This document shows, one piece after another, positions 7,934 to 17,414 of a DNA stretch of 64,000 bases (within the stretch, counting starts at the first letter, position 1; each line of letters begins with the position of its first letter). The translations under genes were made by a program, and so were the position numbers. A model generated the notes under the pieces. It was not told where the DNA came from, did not search any database, and was given only the letters and a program-made list of their open reading frames with translations. The DNA is taken from positions 984,664 to 1,048,663 of the forward strand of contig NZ_JAGSPJ010000001.1 in NCBI RefSeq assembly GCF_018139545.1, given 5' to 3'. Source of the DNA: Affinundibacterium fentianense. Lineage in GTDB: Bacteria; Pseudomonadota; Gammaproteobacteria; Burkholderiales; Burkholderiaceae_D.

Positions 7934-10822
7934 ATGTCTAACGATAAGCAAGCAAAAAAAGAATCCGCAAAACCTGCAAGTAAGTACCCGGTCAACATGA
8001 CGGAAACTCCCTTCCCTATGCGTGGCGATCTCGCTAAGCGCGAGCCACAATGGGTGAAGAACTGGCAAGAAAAGAAAATTTACGAACGTGTACGCAAAGC
8101 AGCCAAAGGTCGCCCAACATTCATCTTGCATGATGGTCCTCCATACGCCAACGGTGACATCCACATCGGTCACGCTGTCAACAAAATCTTGAAAGACATG
8201 ATCATCAAAGCGCGCACCTTGGGTGGCTTTGATGCGCCTTACGTACCGGGCTGGGATTGCCACGGTATGCCGATCGAAATCCAAATCGAAAAACTGCACG
8301 GCAAGAATTTACCTGTCGCCGAAGTGCAAGCCAAGGCACGTGCGTATGCAGAAGAACAAATCGAACGTCAAAAAGCCGACTTCATCCGGCTAGGTGTGTT
8401 GGGCGAATGGGACAATCCCTACAAGACCATGGCTTTCGGTAACGAAGCGGACGAAATCCGTGCGCTCGGTCAGTTGTTCGACAAAGGCTATGTGTATCGT
8501 GGTTTGAAACCAGTGAACTGGTGTTTCGATTGCGGCTCCGCTTTGGCTGAAGCTGAAGTCGAATACGAAAACAAGCGCGATCCATCGATCGACGTTGGTT
8601 TCCCATTTGTAGGCGGTGAAGAAAACGCCAAAATTGCCAAAGCTTTCGGCTTAGACAAACTACCACTCGACAAAGGTTATTGCGTGATCTGGACCACGAC
8701 CCCGTGGACCATTCCATCCAACCAAGCCTTGAACATGCATCCAGAAATCACTTACGCTTTGGTGAAAACCGAGCGTGATGGTGAACCTTGCTTGATCTTG
8801 ATGGCGAAAGATTTGGTTGAAGCGGCGTTCACGAATTGGAATTTGCAACCAGAAATCATCGCAACTTGCTTGGGTGAAGCTTTATCACTGGTTCAATTCA
8901 AACATCCTTTAGCAGCTACGCATGAAGGCTACGATCGTACGTCTCCCGTGTACTTGGGCGATTACGTTAGCACCGAAACCGGTACTGGGGTAGTCCACTC
9001 CGCTCCGTCTTACGGTATCGAAGACTTTTTGTCTTGCAAAGCGCATGGTATGAAAGACGACGCCATGCTCAACCCAGTCATGGGTGATGGCCGCTACGCA
9101 TCATGGTTACCGTTCTTCGCAGGCATGACCATCTGGGAAGCCTCCAAGCCTATCTGCGACAAATTGCGTGAGGCAGGTACCTTGTTCTCACTCAAAATGT
9201 TTGACCACAGCTACATGCATTGCTGGCGTCATAAAACACCGATCGTCTATCGTGCTACCTCACAATGGTTTGCCAGCATGGATAACGCGCCTAAAGCGGG
9301 CGGTGCTAGTTTGCGCGAAACAGCTTTGGCAGCGATCGATCAAACCGCCTTCTACCCATCTTGGGGTAAAGCACGTTTGCATGGCATGATCGCGAATCGT
9401 CCTGATTGGACCTTGTCGCGCCAACGTCAATGGGGCGTGCCGATGGCCTTCCTCTTGCACAAAGAAACTGGACAAATCCATCCACGCACGCCAGAGTTGT
9501 TAGAAGTAATTGCGAAGCGCGTCGAAAAAGAAGGTATCGAAGCTTGGCAAAACATCATGGTTGAAGAATTGATCGGCGATGAAGCAGCGATGTATGAAAA
9601 AAATCGCGATACGCTAGACGTGTGGTTCGATTCCGGCGCAACGCATTTCACGGTCTTGCGCGGCTCACACAAAGAACAATCTGCCTACCCTGCTGATCTC
9701 TACCTCGAAGGTTCCGATCAACATCGCGGCTGGTTCCACTCTTCTTTGTTGACTGCATCCATGCTCGACGGCCACGCGCCCTACAAAGCTTTGTTGACAC
9801 ACGGTTTCGTGGTCGATGGCGAAGGCAAAAAAATGTCTAAGTCCAAAGGCAATGTGATCGCGCCTCAAAAAGTGTTCGACACTTTGGGTGCTGACATCTT
9901 GCGTTTGTGGGTGGCATCAACCGATTACTCCGGCGAACTCTCGATCTCCGATGAAATCTTGAAACGCGTAACGGAAGCCTATCGTCGTATCCGTAACACC
10001 TTGCGTTTCTTATTGGCGAACACTTCAGACTTCGACTTCAGCAAAGACGCTGTGGCGACAAGCGAGTTGCTCGAAATCGATCAATACGCAATCGCCCACA
10101 CGGCAGCTCTGCAGAAAGAAATCTTGGCGCACTACGATGCCTTCGAGTTCCACCCTGTGATCAGCAAATTGCAATCCTTCTGCTCTGAAGATTTGGGCGG
10201 TTTCTACCTCGACATCTTGAAAGATCGTTTGTACACCAGCGGCACAACATCATTTGCACGTCGCTCTGCACAAACCGCCATCTGGCACATCACACAAAGC
10301 TTGTTGCGTTTGATGGCACCAACTTTGTCGTTCACCGCCGAAGAAGCATGGCAAAGTTTTGCGAGCGCAGAAGCGTTCAAAGGCAGCGACGAGACTATCT
10401 TTACACAAACTTACTACGAGCTGCCAGCCATCGCCAATAGCGAAGCCTTGGAAGCGAAATACGCAAGTTTGCGTGCCGTGCGTGCTGACGTGACTAAGCA
10501 ATTAGAAGAAGTGCGTGTCTCTGGCGCGATCGGTTCTTCTTTGCAAGCAGAAGTCTCGATCAAAGCCAGCGGCGATAAATTCAATGTTTTGAGTAGCCTC
10601 GAAGACGATTTGAAATTTGCGCTAATCACTTCCGCTGCTAGCGTCGAACAAGTGGCAAGTGAAGCTGAAGAAACGGTAGTAGTCAACGCATCCAAGTACC
10701 AAAAATGCGAACGCTGCTGGCACTATCGCGCAGATGTGGGTGTGAATACTGAACATCCAACTTTGTGCGGCCGTTGCAATAGCAATTTGTTTGGTGCGGG
10801 CGAAAAGCGTAAGTTTGCTTAA
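7934..10822 (+). CDS. ileS: Isoleucyl-tRNA synthetase
   Basis: A class I aminoacyl-tRNA synthetase that charges tRNA-Ile in the cytoplasm. The protein is 962 residues, normal for the bacterial type. It shows the HIGH motif (GDIHIGH, near residue 75), the KMSKS motif (KKMSKSKGN, near 635), the CP1 editing region with the TTPWTIPSN segment, and a C-terminal zinc-binding motif (CERCW...CGRC). The start ATG at 7934 is the first in frame with a plausible upstream context. It is co-directional with ribF and lspA; a BIME-like pair of palindromes lies in the ileS-lspA gap. The GTA/CGC-type codon use looks like a highly expressed gene. Confidence 0.97.
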   Translation: MSNDKQAKKESAKPASKYPVNMTETPFPMRGDLAKREPQWVKNWQEKKIYERVRKAAKGRPTFILHDGPPYANGDIHIGHAVNKILKDMIIKARTLGGFDAPYVPGWDCHGMPIEIQIEKLHGKNLPVAEVQAKARAYAEEQIERQKADFIRLGVLGEWDNPYKTMAFGNEADEIRALGQLFDKGYVYRGLKPVNWCFDCGSALAEAEVEYENKRDPSIDVGFPFVGGEENAKIAKAFGLDKLPLDKGYCVIWTTTPWTIPSNQALNMHPEITYALVKTERDGEPCLILMAKDLVEAAFTNWNLQPEIIATCLGEALSLVQFKHPLAATHEGYDRTSPVYLGDYVSTETGTGVVHSAPSYGIEDFLSCKAHGMKDDAMLNPVMGDGRYASWLPFFAGMTIWEASKPICDKLREAGTLFSLKMFDHSYMHCWRHKTPIVYRATSQWFASMDNAPKAGGASLRETALAAIDQTAFYPSWGKARLHGMIANRPDWTLSRQRQWGVPMAFLLHKETGQIHPRTPELLEVIAKRVEKEGIEAWQNIMVEELIGDEAAMYEKNRDTLDVWFDSGATHFTVLRGSHKEQSAYPADLYLEGSDQHRGWFHSSLLTASMLDGHAPYKALLTHGFVVDGEGKKMSKSKGNVIAPQKVFDTLGADILRLWVASTDYSGELSISDEILKRVTEAYRRIRNTLRFLLANTSDFDFSKDAVATSELLEIDQYAIAHTAALQKEILAHYDAFEFHPVISKLQSFCSEDLGGFYLDILKDRLYTSGTTSFARRSAQTAIWHITQSLLRLMAPTLSFTAEEAWQSFASAEAFKGSDETIFTQTYYELPAIANSEALEAKYASLRAVRADVTKQLEEVRVSGAIGSSLQAEVSIKASGDKFNVLSSLEDDLKFALITSAASVEQVASEAEETVVVNASKYQKCERCWHYRADVGVNTEHPTLCGRCNSNLFGAGEKRKFA

Positions 10823-10844
10823 TTTGAAAATGCAGTAAAAAAAT

Positions 10845-10872
10845 GTAGGGCAGGTGCAACTCGCCCTGCGAA
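10845..10872. repeat. REP-like palindrome (GTAGGGC family)
   Basis: The sequence GTAGGGCAGGTGCAACTCGC and its following CCTGCGAA form an imperfect hairpin of the same type as those at 13291, 13591 and 16686. It lies right after ileS. Confidence 0.55.
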
Positions 10873-10881
10873 CGAACAAAT

Positions 10882-11054
10882 CCCCTCTCCCGCAAGCGGG
10901 AGAGGGTTAGGGTGAGGGTGGTTCAGAAGCTGCAAAGCCTAAAAGTATAGATCAGTGAAATTGATTGAATCAAAAAATGACGAAGCCTAAATTCACTTTA
11001 TACGAACCTGAACACCCCTCATCCCCTACCCTTCTCCCGCTTGCGGGAGAAGGG
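10882..11054. repeat. BIME-like pair of inverted REP palindromes between ileS and lspA
   Basis: Left unit: CCCTCTCCCGC (10883-10893), loop AA, GCGGGAGAGGG (10896-10906), followed by a G-rich TTAGGGTGAGGG tail. Right unit, in the opposite orientation: CACCCCTCATCCCC, then CCCTTCTCCCGC (11029-11040), loop TT, GCGGGAGAAGGG (11043-11054). Both stems are perfect (11 and 12 bp). The two units are inverted copies about 125 bp apart. This is the pattern of bacterial interspersed mosaic elements. They may act as hairpins that protect or terminate the mRNA. Confidence 0.75.
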
Positions 11055-11080
11055 AGATAACAACGAAAGCTGGCAAACCT

Positions 11081-11599
11081 ATGGCAACCAAAAAAACCAA
11101 TACCTTCTCAAGCAAACCCAAATCCTCCAATGGATTATTCGGCATCTGGTTAGGCCTTTCTGCCATCGTAATTCTGCTGGATCAAATCAGCAAAATTACG
11201 ATTGAACGCACATTTCAATTTGCGGAACTCTATCCTGTCACCTCTTTCTTTAATTTAACGCTCGCTTACAACAAAGGCGCAGCCTTTAGTTTCCTCGCGA
11301 GCGAAAGCGGCTGGCAACGTTATATGTTCACGGCGATTGGTGTTGTGGCCTCATTAGTGATTACCTATTTACTCAAGAAACATGCGGCACAGAAGCTCTT
11401 TTGCTGGGCACTCGCACTGATCATGGGCGGTGCCATTGGCAACGTGATCGACCGTGTTATGTATGGCCACGTCATCGATTTTCTCGATTTCCATTACAAA
11501 GACATGTACCACTTCGCGGCATTTAACTTAGCCGATAGCGCGATTTGTTTAGGTGCGGCTTTGTTCATTCTCGACGAATTACGCCGCGTCAAAAAATAA
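11081..11599 (+). CDS. lspA: Lipoprotein signal peptidase (signal peptidase II)
   Basis: LspA cleaves the signal peptide from prolipoproteins in the inner membrane. It is 172 residues with four membrane segments. The conserved DQxSKxxIE segment, the NKGAAFS segment, and the two catalytic Asp motifs ([17 protein letters not shown] and FNLADSAI) are all present. Its start at 11081 follows the second REP unit. The 10-base gap to coaBC and shared strand suggest co-transcription. The many lipoproteins in this window fit its role, though lspA is universal. Confidence 0.95.
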   Translation: MATKKTNTFSSKPKSSNGLFGIWLGLSAIVILLDQISKITIERTFQFAELYPVTSFFNLTLAYNKGAAFSFLASESGWQRYMFTAIGVVASLVITYLLKKHAAQKLFCWALALIMGGAIGNVIDRVMYGHVIDFLDFHYKDMYHFAAFNLADSAICLGAALFILDELRRVKK

Positions 11600-11609
11600 G
11601 GAAACAATC

Positions 11610-12815
11610 ATGGCTTCCCGACTCGCTGGTAAAAAAATCGTCCTAGGTTTAACTGGTGGCGTAGCCTGTTACAAGGTCGCCGATCTTTGTCGCTCATTAG
11701 GAAAACTCGGTGCTAAAGTGCAAGTGGTGATGACACAAAGTGCCACACAATTCATTACGCCAGTCACGATGCAAGCCTTGTCGGGTAATACCGTTTACAC
11801 CGATCAATGGGATGCGCGCATTGCCAACAACATGCCGCACATTGATCTAACGCGCGACGCTGATGCGATTTTGATCGCACCTTGCAGCACCAATTTCATC
11901 TACAAATTAGCACATGGCGCTTGTGACGATCTACTCTCAACACTGTGCATCGCCCGCCCTGCCCACCTTCCTTTATTCATCGCACCTGCAATGAACGTAG
12001 AAATGTGGAGCAACCCAGCGACGCAACGCAATGTGGCGCAAGTCAAACAAGACGGCATTCAAGTCTTCGGCCCCGCTGCTGGTGAACAAGCCTGTGGCGA
12101 AGTCGGCATGGGCCGCATGTTAGAACCAGCGCAAATTTTGGCAGAACTCGAAGCGGCGTTTCAAAGCAAAACAATGGCAGGGAAACGAGTACTGATCACC
12201 GCCGGTCCCACCTTTGAACCTATCGACCCCGTACGTGGCATCACCAATTTATCCTCAGGAAAAATGGGCTATGCCATCGCGCAAGCAGCATGGGAAGCAG
12301 GTGCGCATGTCACGCTAGTCTCTGGCCCAACAGCCTTAGACGCACCGTATGGCGTACAACGCCAACAAGTCCAAACCGCCCAGCAAATGCACGATGCGGT
12401 GATGGCGCAGGTCAATACGCAAGATATTTTTATCGCCGTAGCAGCGGTAGCCGATTGGCGCGTAGCAAATGCCAGCAATCAAAAAATCAAGAAGTCCAGC
12501 GACAGCGATACGCCACAACTACAGTTCGCGCAAAACCCAGACATCCTCGCCAGCGTCGCCGCGCTAGCAAAAGCCCCATACTGCGTAGGCTTCGCAGCAG
12601 AATCAGAAAACCTACTCGAATACGGCGCAGCCAAACGCATAAAGAAAAATATCCCACTCTTAGTCGGCAATATCGGCCACCAGACCTTTGGTAAAGATGA
12701 GAATGAGTTGGTGTTGTTTGATGCGAACGGACATCAGGCTTTGCCTAAGGCGGATAAGCAGAGCTTGGCGAAGCAGCTCGTCTCAGAAATTGCAAAACGA
12801 ATTCAAACGAACTAA
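11610..12815 (+). CDS. coaBC: Bifunctional phosphopantothenoylcysteine decarboxylase / phosphopantothenate-cysteine ligase
   Basis: CoaBC makes 4'-phosphopantetheine for coenzyme A in two steps. The N-terminal CoaC flavoprotein half has LGLTGGVACYKV, PAMNxxMW-like PAMNVEMW, and an ACGEVGMGRM loop with the catalytic Cys. The C-terminal CoaB ligase half has ITAGPTFEPIDPVRGITN and LSSGKMG. Length is 401 residues. I used the ATG at 11610 because AAGGAAAC lies upstream and MASRLAGKKIVLGL is the usual start; the longer frame overlaps lspA. dut follows after 6 bases. Confidence 0.95.
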   Translation: MASRLAGKKIVLGLTGGVACYKVADLCRSLGKLGAKVQVVMTQSATQFITPVTMQALSGNTVYTDQWDARIANNMPHIDLTRDADAILIAPCSTNFIYKLAHGACDDLLSTLCIARPAHLPLFIAPAMNVEMWSNPATQRNVAQVKQDGIQVFGPAAGEQACGEVGMGRMLEPAQILAELEAAFQSKTMAGKRVLITAGPTFEPIDPVRGITNLSSGKMGYAIAQAAWEAGAHVTLVSGPTALDAPYGVQRQQVQTAQQMHDAVMAQVNTQDIFIAVAAVADWRVANASNQKIKKSSDSDTPQLQFAQNPDILASVAALAKAPYCVGFAAESENLLEYGAAKRIKKNIPLLVGNIGHQTFGKDENELVLFDANGHQALPKADKQSLAKQLVSEIAKRIQTN

Positions 12816-12821
12816 AACAAC

Positions 12822-13271
12822 ATGAAAAACATAGACCTAAAAATCCTAGACCCACGCATGAAAGACCAACTCCCTGCCTACGGCACACCGGGCAGCGCTG
12901 GCCTTGATTTGCGTGCTTGCATAGACGAAGCCATCACGATTCAACCTGGCGAAACGGTATTGATTCCAACAGGTTTGGCGATTCACATTGGCGACCCTGC
13001 GTATGCAGCAATGATCTTGCCACGCAGCGGCATGGGCCACAAAAACGGCATCGTACTTGGCAACTTAGTTGGCTTGATTGATTCTGATTACCAAGGCCAG
13101 CTGATGATCTCAACATGGAACCGTGGACAAAACGCTTTCACACTCAACCCTATGGAGCGCTTAGCACAATTGATCATCGTGCCAGTGCTACAAGTTGGAT
13201 TTAACATCGTTGAAGAATTTGGCGAAAGCGAACGTGGCGAAGGTGGATTTGGTAGTACGGGCAAACACTAA
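12822..13271 (+). CDS. dut: Deoxyuridine 5'-triphosphate nucleotidohydrolase (dUTPase)
   Basis: Dut hydrolyses dUTP to dUMP and pyrophosphate, keeping uracil out of DNA and supplying dUMP for dTMP synthesis. All five dUTPase motifs are visible: [35 protein letters not shown] and the C-terminal [12 protein letters not shown]. It is 149 residues, normal for the trimeric enzyme. It starts 6 bases after coaBC and is probably translated from the same message. The coaBC-dut pair is a common proteobacterial arrangement. Confidence 0.96.
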   Translation: MKNIDLKILDPRMKDQLPAYGTPGSAGLDLRACIDEAITIQPGETVLIPTGLAIHIGDPAYAAMILPRSGMGHKNGIVLGNLVGLIDSDYQGQLMISTWNRGQNAFTLNPMERLAQLIIVPVLQVGFNIVEEFGESERGEGGFGSTGKH

Positions 13272-13290
13272 AGTCTGCACCGAAGAATAT

Positions 13291-13362
13291 TGTAGGGCGG
13301 GTGCAACCCGCGCCAACAGAAGGTTGAACACCTGAGCAGCGCGGCTTCCACCCGCCCTACGA
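13291..13362. repeat. BIME-like REP pair (left of DUF4177 gene)
   Basis: Left arm TGTAGGGCGGGTGCAACCCG followed by CGCC; right arm GCGGCTTCCACCCGCCCTAC then GA. The arms are inverted and separated by about 26 bases containing CACCTGAGCA. A near twin in the same orientation lies at 13591. Confidence 0.75.
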
Positions 13363-13393
13363 AAAATAACAATCGAATTAGAGAAGGCTAGAA

Positions 13394-13579
13394 ATGAAAG
13401 AATATAAGACCGTCAATCTTGAGTTCAAAAGCGGTTTTCTCAGCAAGGGTGACCCCGATATACAAACCGCTCTCAACGAACAAGCTAGCGAAGGATGGAG
13501 ATTGATCCAAGTTTTGGAGCCCTCAAATACAATGGGTGAGACAAGCAAATACATCTTGATCTTGGAGAGAGATCGGTAA
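13394..13579 (+). CDS. DUF4177 family small protein
   Basis: 61 residues with the pattern YKTVNLEFK...DIQTALNEQASEGWRLIQVLEP...YILILERD, which is the DUF4177 pattern (a short beta-alpha-beta fold with a central GWR motif). The start has AGAAGG upstream, a good ribosome binding site. There is no signal peptide. Function is unknown. The gene is bracketed by two similar REP pairs at 13291 and 13591, which is unusual for such a small gene, and it lies between dut and asnS. Confidence 0.75.
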   Translation: MKEYKTVNLEFKSGFLSKGDPDIQTALNEQASEGWRLIQVLEPSNTMGETSKYILILERDR

Positions 13580-13590
13580 TGCAATAAATT

Positions 13591-13662
13591 TGTAGGGCGG
13601 GTGCAACCCGCGCCGCCAACCCGTTAAGCACCTGAGCACCGCGTGTTCCGCCCGCCCTACGA
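13591..13662. repeat. BIME-like REP pair (right of DUF4177 gene)
   Basis: A near copy of the element at 13291: same left arm, same CACCTGAGCA spacer core and a right arm ending CCCGCCCTACGA. Both copies run in the same direction and flank the small gene at equal distance. Confidence 0.75.
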
Positions 13663-13668
13663 TACTAC

Positions 13669-13755
13669 CGTCACTCCTGCGAAGGCAGGAGTCCAGCGTC
13701 TTTTCTTGATCAAGCAAAGCCTCTGGATTCCCGCCAAAAACATGCGGGAATGACG
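13669..13755. repeat. REP pair of the GTCATTCCCGC family
   Basis: Left half CGTCACTCCTGC-GAAG-GCAGGAGTCCAG is a hairpin; right half CTGGATTCCCGC-CAAAAACAT-GCGGGAATGACG is its inverted partner. The outer ends (CGTCACTCC and GGAATGACG) are complementary with one mismatch. This type of extragenic palindrome is widespread in beta- and gammaproteobacteria and is distinct from the GTAGGGC family next to it. Confidence 0.75.
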
Positions 13756-13886
13756 AACTTAACACTAGGCTTAACCCACGTCAGCACGTCAAACTGGAAA
13801 CAAAAGAAGCAAGCATAAGCAACAAGAAACAAAGCAACATCCAAGCCTCACTTAACAAAAACTGAAGCAAACACCAACCAACAAAA

Positions 13887-13915
13887 TTGGTTTTAACGGC
13901 GCAAACAGCTATCAT
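13887..13915 (+). promoter_or_regulatory. Likely sigma-70 promoter for asnS
   Basis: TTGGTT (13887-13892), a 17-base spacer, TATCAT (13910-13915), about 83 bases before the asnS start. The 100 bases upstream are A-rich with few G or T, which could help promoter strength. Confidence 0.4.
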
Positions 13916-13997
13916 ATGCGCCACTAGAGAATTTCACGAAATAGCATTACGAAATGCCTTTTCAAGAGTACTCGTCGAAATATTGGAGAAAACAAAC

Positions 13998-15398
13998 ATG
14001 ACAACTTTCAGCGTCAAAGACGTCCTCAATGGCAAAGCCCCAAGTGACACTAGCGTCACCGTTCAAGGTTGGGTACGTACCCGCCGCGATTCCAAGGCGG
14101 GCGTGTCTTTCTTGGCACTCACCGATGGCTCTTGCTTCGGCACTTTGCAAATCGTGGTACCGAATACTTTGTCTAACTACGATGCCGAAGTCTTGCACTT
14201 AACTGCAGGTGCATCGTTTGCTGCAACAGGCAATATCGTGCCATCGCAAGGCGGCGGTCAAAGTTTTGAGATGCAGGCAGAAAGCGTGCAGGTATTTGGC
14301 TTGGTGGAAGACCCAGACACCTACCCTATTCAACCAAAACCGCACAGCATGGAATTCTTACGCGAGAACGCTCACTTGCGCGCGCGTACCAACATCATGG
14401 GCGCCGTAGCTCGTACACGTCACTCCATCGCACAAGCTATTCACCGCTTCTTCCACGAGCAAGATTTTTACTGGGTTAACACACCAATCTTGACTGCGTC
14501 TGACTGCGAAGGTGCAGGCGAAATGTTCCGCGTATCCACCTTGGATATGATGAACTTCCCGAAAACACCAGAAGGCAAGCCAGACTTCTCTAAAGACTTC
14601 TTCGGCAAAGAAACCTTCTTGACAGTTTCTGGTCAGCTGAACGTCGAAACGTATTGCATGGCCTTGTCTAAGGTCTACACTTTCGGCCCAACCTTCCGTG
14701 CGGAAAACTCCAACACCAGCCGTCACTTGGCTGAGTTCTGGATGATAGAACCTGAAGTCGCATTCGCTGATTTGGCACAAAATGCCGACCTCGCTGAAGC
14801 GATGTTGAAATATGTGTTCACAGCAGTATTGAACGAACGTGCTGACGATATGGCCTTCTTCGAAGAGCGCGTAGAAAAAGGCGTGATCGCGAAATTGCAA
14901 AACATCATCGCCAAACCATTCGTACGTATGGACTACACCGAAGCGGTCAATATCTTGCAAAACTGCGGTCAAAAATTTGAATACCCAGTGTCATGGGGTA
15001 CCGATCTGCAATCGGAACACGAACGCTACCTCGCTGAAAAACACGTCAACGGCCCAGTGGTTCTGCAAAACTATCCGAAGGACATCAAGTCTTTCTACAT
15101 GCGCATGAACGACGACGGCAAAACCGTCGCAGCGATGGATATTTTAGCCCCAGGCATAGGCGAAATCATCGGCGGCTCACAACGTGAAGAGCGCTTAGAC
15201 GTATTAGACGCGCGCATGGAAGAAGTCGGCTTGGCGAAAGAACCGTACTACTGGTACCGCGACCTGCGCCGCTACGGCACAGTGCCACATGCAGGTTTCG
15301 GCTTAGGCTTCGAACGCGCGGTGTCTTACATCACTGGTGTGGGTAATGTGCGGGATGTGATTCCGTTTCCGCGTACTCCGGGGAATGTGCGGTTCTAA
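13998..15398 (+). CDS. asnS: Asparaginyl-tRNA synthetase
   Basis: A class II synthetase charging tRNA-Asn. The N-terminal OB-fold ([12 protein letters not shown]) is followed by the catalytic domain: [21 protein letters not shown] (motif 2 region), [14 protein letters not shown], and motif 3 ([14 protein letters not shown], then [10 protein letters not shown]). The IGGSQREER segment separates AsnRS from AspRS. The length is 466 residues. I chose the ATG at 13998 with GGAGAA upstream; the longer frame from 13887 overlaps the promoter. A terminator follows. Confidence 0.96.
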   Translation: MTTFSVKDVLNGKAPSDTSVTVQGWVRTRRDSKAGVSFLALTDGSCFGTLQIVVPNTLSNYDAEVLHLTAGASFAATGNIVPSQGGGQSFEMQAESVQVFGLVEDPDTYPIQPKPHSMEFLRENAHLRARTNIMGAVARTRHSIAQAIHRFFHEQDFYWVNTPILTASDCEGAGEMFRVSTLDMMNFPKTPEGKPDFSKDFFGKETFLTVSGQLNVETYCMALSKVYTFGPTFRAENSNTSRHLAEFWMIEPEVAFADLAQNADLAEAMLKYVFTAVLNERADDMAFFEERVEKGVIAKLQNIIAKPFVRMDYTEAVNILQNCGQKFEYPVSWGTDLQSEHERYLAEKHVNGPVVLQNYPKDIKSFYMRMNDDGKTVAAMDILAPGIGEIIGGSQREERLDVLDARMEEVGLAKEPYYWYRDLRRYGTVPHAGFGLGFERAVSYITGVGNVRDVIPFPRTPGNVRF

Positions 15399-15415
15399 TT
15401 TTTTGGTTTGATCAG

Positions 15416-15441
15416 AAAGGTGGGCAAATGCTCACCTTTTT
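15416..15441 (+). terminator. Terminator of asnS
   Basis: AAGGTGGGC-AAAT-GCTCACCTT stem (one mismatch) and a T-run, 18 bases after the stop codon. Confidence 0.85.
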
Positions 15442-15638
15442 GATTTTTAATTTTAAATGGTTAGACCAACGCCGAAACATTCGTGTCAATGTATCTTCTT
15501 GAGAATGATGACGGCTAGATGTGATTTGTTTTTCGCCATACAGTATGTAAGCCTTCAGAAATGAAAGCATACAAAAGCGGGAAGTCAAGAAAGTGCATAA
15601 GAAGCTGTATTTTTTCAAATCCTATTAAGGAGATTACG

Positions 15639-16583
15639 ATGAAAAACTTCATCGAACACATCGTCAAGATACTCACAGCAATAATGGCGATCTCGCTCGC
15701 CGCGTGCGGTGGTGGGGGTGGCGGAGGAAGCCCGGTTTCGGGTGGTGGCAATACCTGTGCTAACGGCGCAACCAACTACCCGACCTGCACCTTGCCGGTT
15801 CCAAAACCAGCATTCACATCATTTGTTTTCACCCAAATTCCTACCCTTATCGACAAGGATGCTGCATTTCCAATGACGGCAAACTATACGGGTAATGTGA
15901 CATCGCTCAAATCATCAGTGGTCGCGAAATGTAATAACGCAGATGTCCCCGCAAGCATCGCAGCATGGTCAACAACATCCACATCAGCAACGTCGTCAAT
16001 GACAACAACGACCTCCTACGGTGCCAATTGCACCGCGGAGGTGACTCTGATCGCAAGTGGTCCTGACGGCGATTCATTGCCTTCAAAAGCATCGATTAGC
16101 TGGAAGGTCAAAGATGCACCAATTACTACATGGTGGCCACCAAAAACTTCTATTCCGATGGGAACAAGAGTTGATGGAACAGAATTCAAACAGCTTCCTG
16201 CAGGTTGCACTTCGGTCAACATGCAATGTTGGAAAGATTTTGTGACAAACGGTCAAGCAGTATTTGTGCAAACAAGCGCAAAGATGGATGGTTCTGGTGC
16301 AGGGGTCGAAAATCGTCCAATTATTTTCGGTGTAATCCTGCGTCCGGATGGTAAAACCAATATTATGACATTTTTTGCTGATACAGGTGAACTAATGAAC
16401 CCGTCCGCAGAAATTACTCAAAGTTGGTCTCCAGAACTATCCTATGTTATAGGGAACGATAAAGGATACATCATTAAAGAAAAAAATTCCGGTGCCTGCT
16501 ATCAATGGCGATGGAATGGCCCAGCATCAACCAACGGATCGGTAAATGTTTGGGATTACGCAGTTGTCTCCTGTCCTTTCTAA
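15639..16583 (+). CDS. Putative lipoprotein of unknown function
   Basis: 314 residues starting from the ATG at 15639, which has AAGGAG nine bases before it; the longer frame from 15561 is unlikely. The start has a hydrophobic signal and lipobox (ISLAAC|GGG), followed by a Gly-rich linker. The rest has an Ig-like or beta-sandwich look with several Cys (for example in CNNAD, ANCTAE, GCTSV, MQCWKD and SGACYQW) that could form disulphides in the periplasm. I do not recognise the family. It stands alone between the asnS terminator and a REP pair. Confidence 0.6.
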   Translation: MKNFIEHIVKILTAIMAISLAACGGGGGGGSPVSGGGNTCANGATNYPTCTLPVPKPAFTSFVFTQIPTLIDKDAAFPMTANYTGNVTSLKSSVVAKCNNADVPASIAAWSTTSTSATSSMTTTTSYGANCTAEVTLIASGPDGDSLPSKASISWKVKDAPITTWWPPKTSIPMGTRVDGTEFKQLPAGCTSVNMQCWKDFVTNGQAVFVQTSAKMDGSGAGVENRPIIFGVILRPDGKTNIMTFFADTGELMNPSAEITQSWSPELSYVIGNDKGYIIKEKNSGACYQWRWNGPASTNGSVNVWDYAVVSCPF

Positions 16584-16685
16584 TAGAAAGTCTTACGTTA
16601 AATAGGGTCTTTATGATTTTTTGTTTCAACTATCGCGTACACATACTCTGTGCGCGCGATTTTCTTTCTTTTCATATATAAGCCA

Positions 16686-16819
16686 TGTAGGGTGGGCACG
16701 CTTTATGTGCCCACGCGGATTGCTTGGAATGCCGACTAAAACCTCACCTCGCTTTTTATCTTTTTCACCTTTTTCAACCATAACGCGCGGGCACGATGAA
16801 GCTGTGCCCACCCTACGAA
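16686..16819. repeat. BIME-like REP pair (GTAGGGTGGGCAC family)
   Basis: Left arm TGTAGGGTGGGCACGCTTTA then TGTGCCCACGCGG; right arm CGCGCGGGCACGATGAAGC then TGTGCCCACCCTACGAA. The arms are inverted copies with internal hairpins. The outer GTAGGGTGGGCAC is related to the GTAGGGCGGGTGCA elements near dut. Confidence 0.75.
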
Positions 16820-16852
16820 TTTGCCGATGAATTCGCGATGATTTCCCTAACC

Positions 16853-17169
16853 CTAAACACCAGAAATCAAAAAATCCAAAGCCCCAACAATCTCAGCTCG
16901 TGCATGCGAAAGTTCGAGAGCAAACTTGCCTAACTCTTTCCTCTGTATACTTGCCAATTGCGACGTTAGCATGACAAAGTCTTATTGATCGAGTGAAAAA
17001 ATCGGCGTGAGTCCCGTGAGAATTTTGGTTTTGTTTTTTCAAATTTGACGAGTGGCACGACCACGGTGGTGGCTAGATCCTGCGATAGATTACTTTGCAT
17101 TTCCAACAAATAAGGACAGGTCTTTTTGCTTTGCGTATTCCTGTTGTGATAAACACAAAACTGCGCCAT
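16853..17169 (-). pseudogene. ccdB: CcdB-like gyrase toxin, broken by frameshift and stop
   Basis: From the ATG at 17169 (MAQFCVYHNRN...CPYLLEMQSNL...LATTVVVPLVKFEK) the product is clearly CcdB. Frame is lost in an A-run at 17023-17026, where four A stand in place of an expected five, and the ORF ends at 16966 after 67 codons. Shifting by one base restores ILTGLTPIFSLDQ, then a TAA at 16982-16984, then DFVMLTSQLASIQ and LSHARAEIVGALDFLISGV, to a natural stop at 16853-16855. The repaired protein would be 105 codons long, normal for CcdB. Family CcdB poisons DNA gyrase and needs its C-terminal residues, so this copy is very probably inactive. Confidence 0.85.
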
Positions 17170-17414
17170 CAAAAACTCCGCAAGCTATCGCTATATACGC
17201 CGTCTTTTTCGACAGACTCGTTGTAAGCTGAAATAGAAGCTTGATTTTCTTCTTGCCATTTTTGTGCTTGAAACTCTCTTACCTTTACTACCAATGCCGT
17301 CTCTAGGGTCGCAGATAGATTGATGTCTAAGGCTTTCGCTTGCCTTAACAAATCGCTGTTAATGCTCAGGTTACTCGCTTTTTTCGAGGCGCTCTTATCG
17401 TATATAGATTGCAT
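17169..17414 (-). CDS. ccdA: CcdA-type antitoxin
   Basis: 81 residues from the ATG at 17414, with AAGGGA eight bases upstream. The N-terminal part (ASNLSINSDLLRQAKALDINLS) is a ribbon-helix-helix DNA-binding region, and the C-terminal part (WQEENQASISAYNESVEKDG) is the usual toxin-binding tail. CcdA binds CcdB and represses the operon. The stop codon overlaps the ccdB start (TGATG), the standard arrangement for translational coupling. The gene appears intact although its toxin partner is broken. Confidence 0.9.
   Translation of the reverse strand: MQSIYDKSASKKASNLSINSDLLRQAKALDINLSATLETALVVKVREFQAQKWQEENQASISAYNESVEKDGVYSDSLRSF

Noticed and set aside
13750-13818. Asn-rich leader peptide for asnS attenuation
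   Set aside because: The ATG at 13750 gives a 22-codon ORF with only two Asn, it overlaps a REP, and it lies before the proposed promoter.
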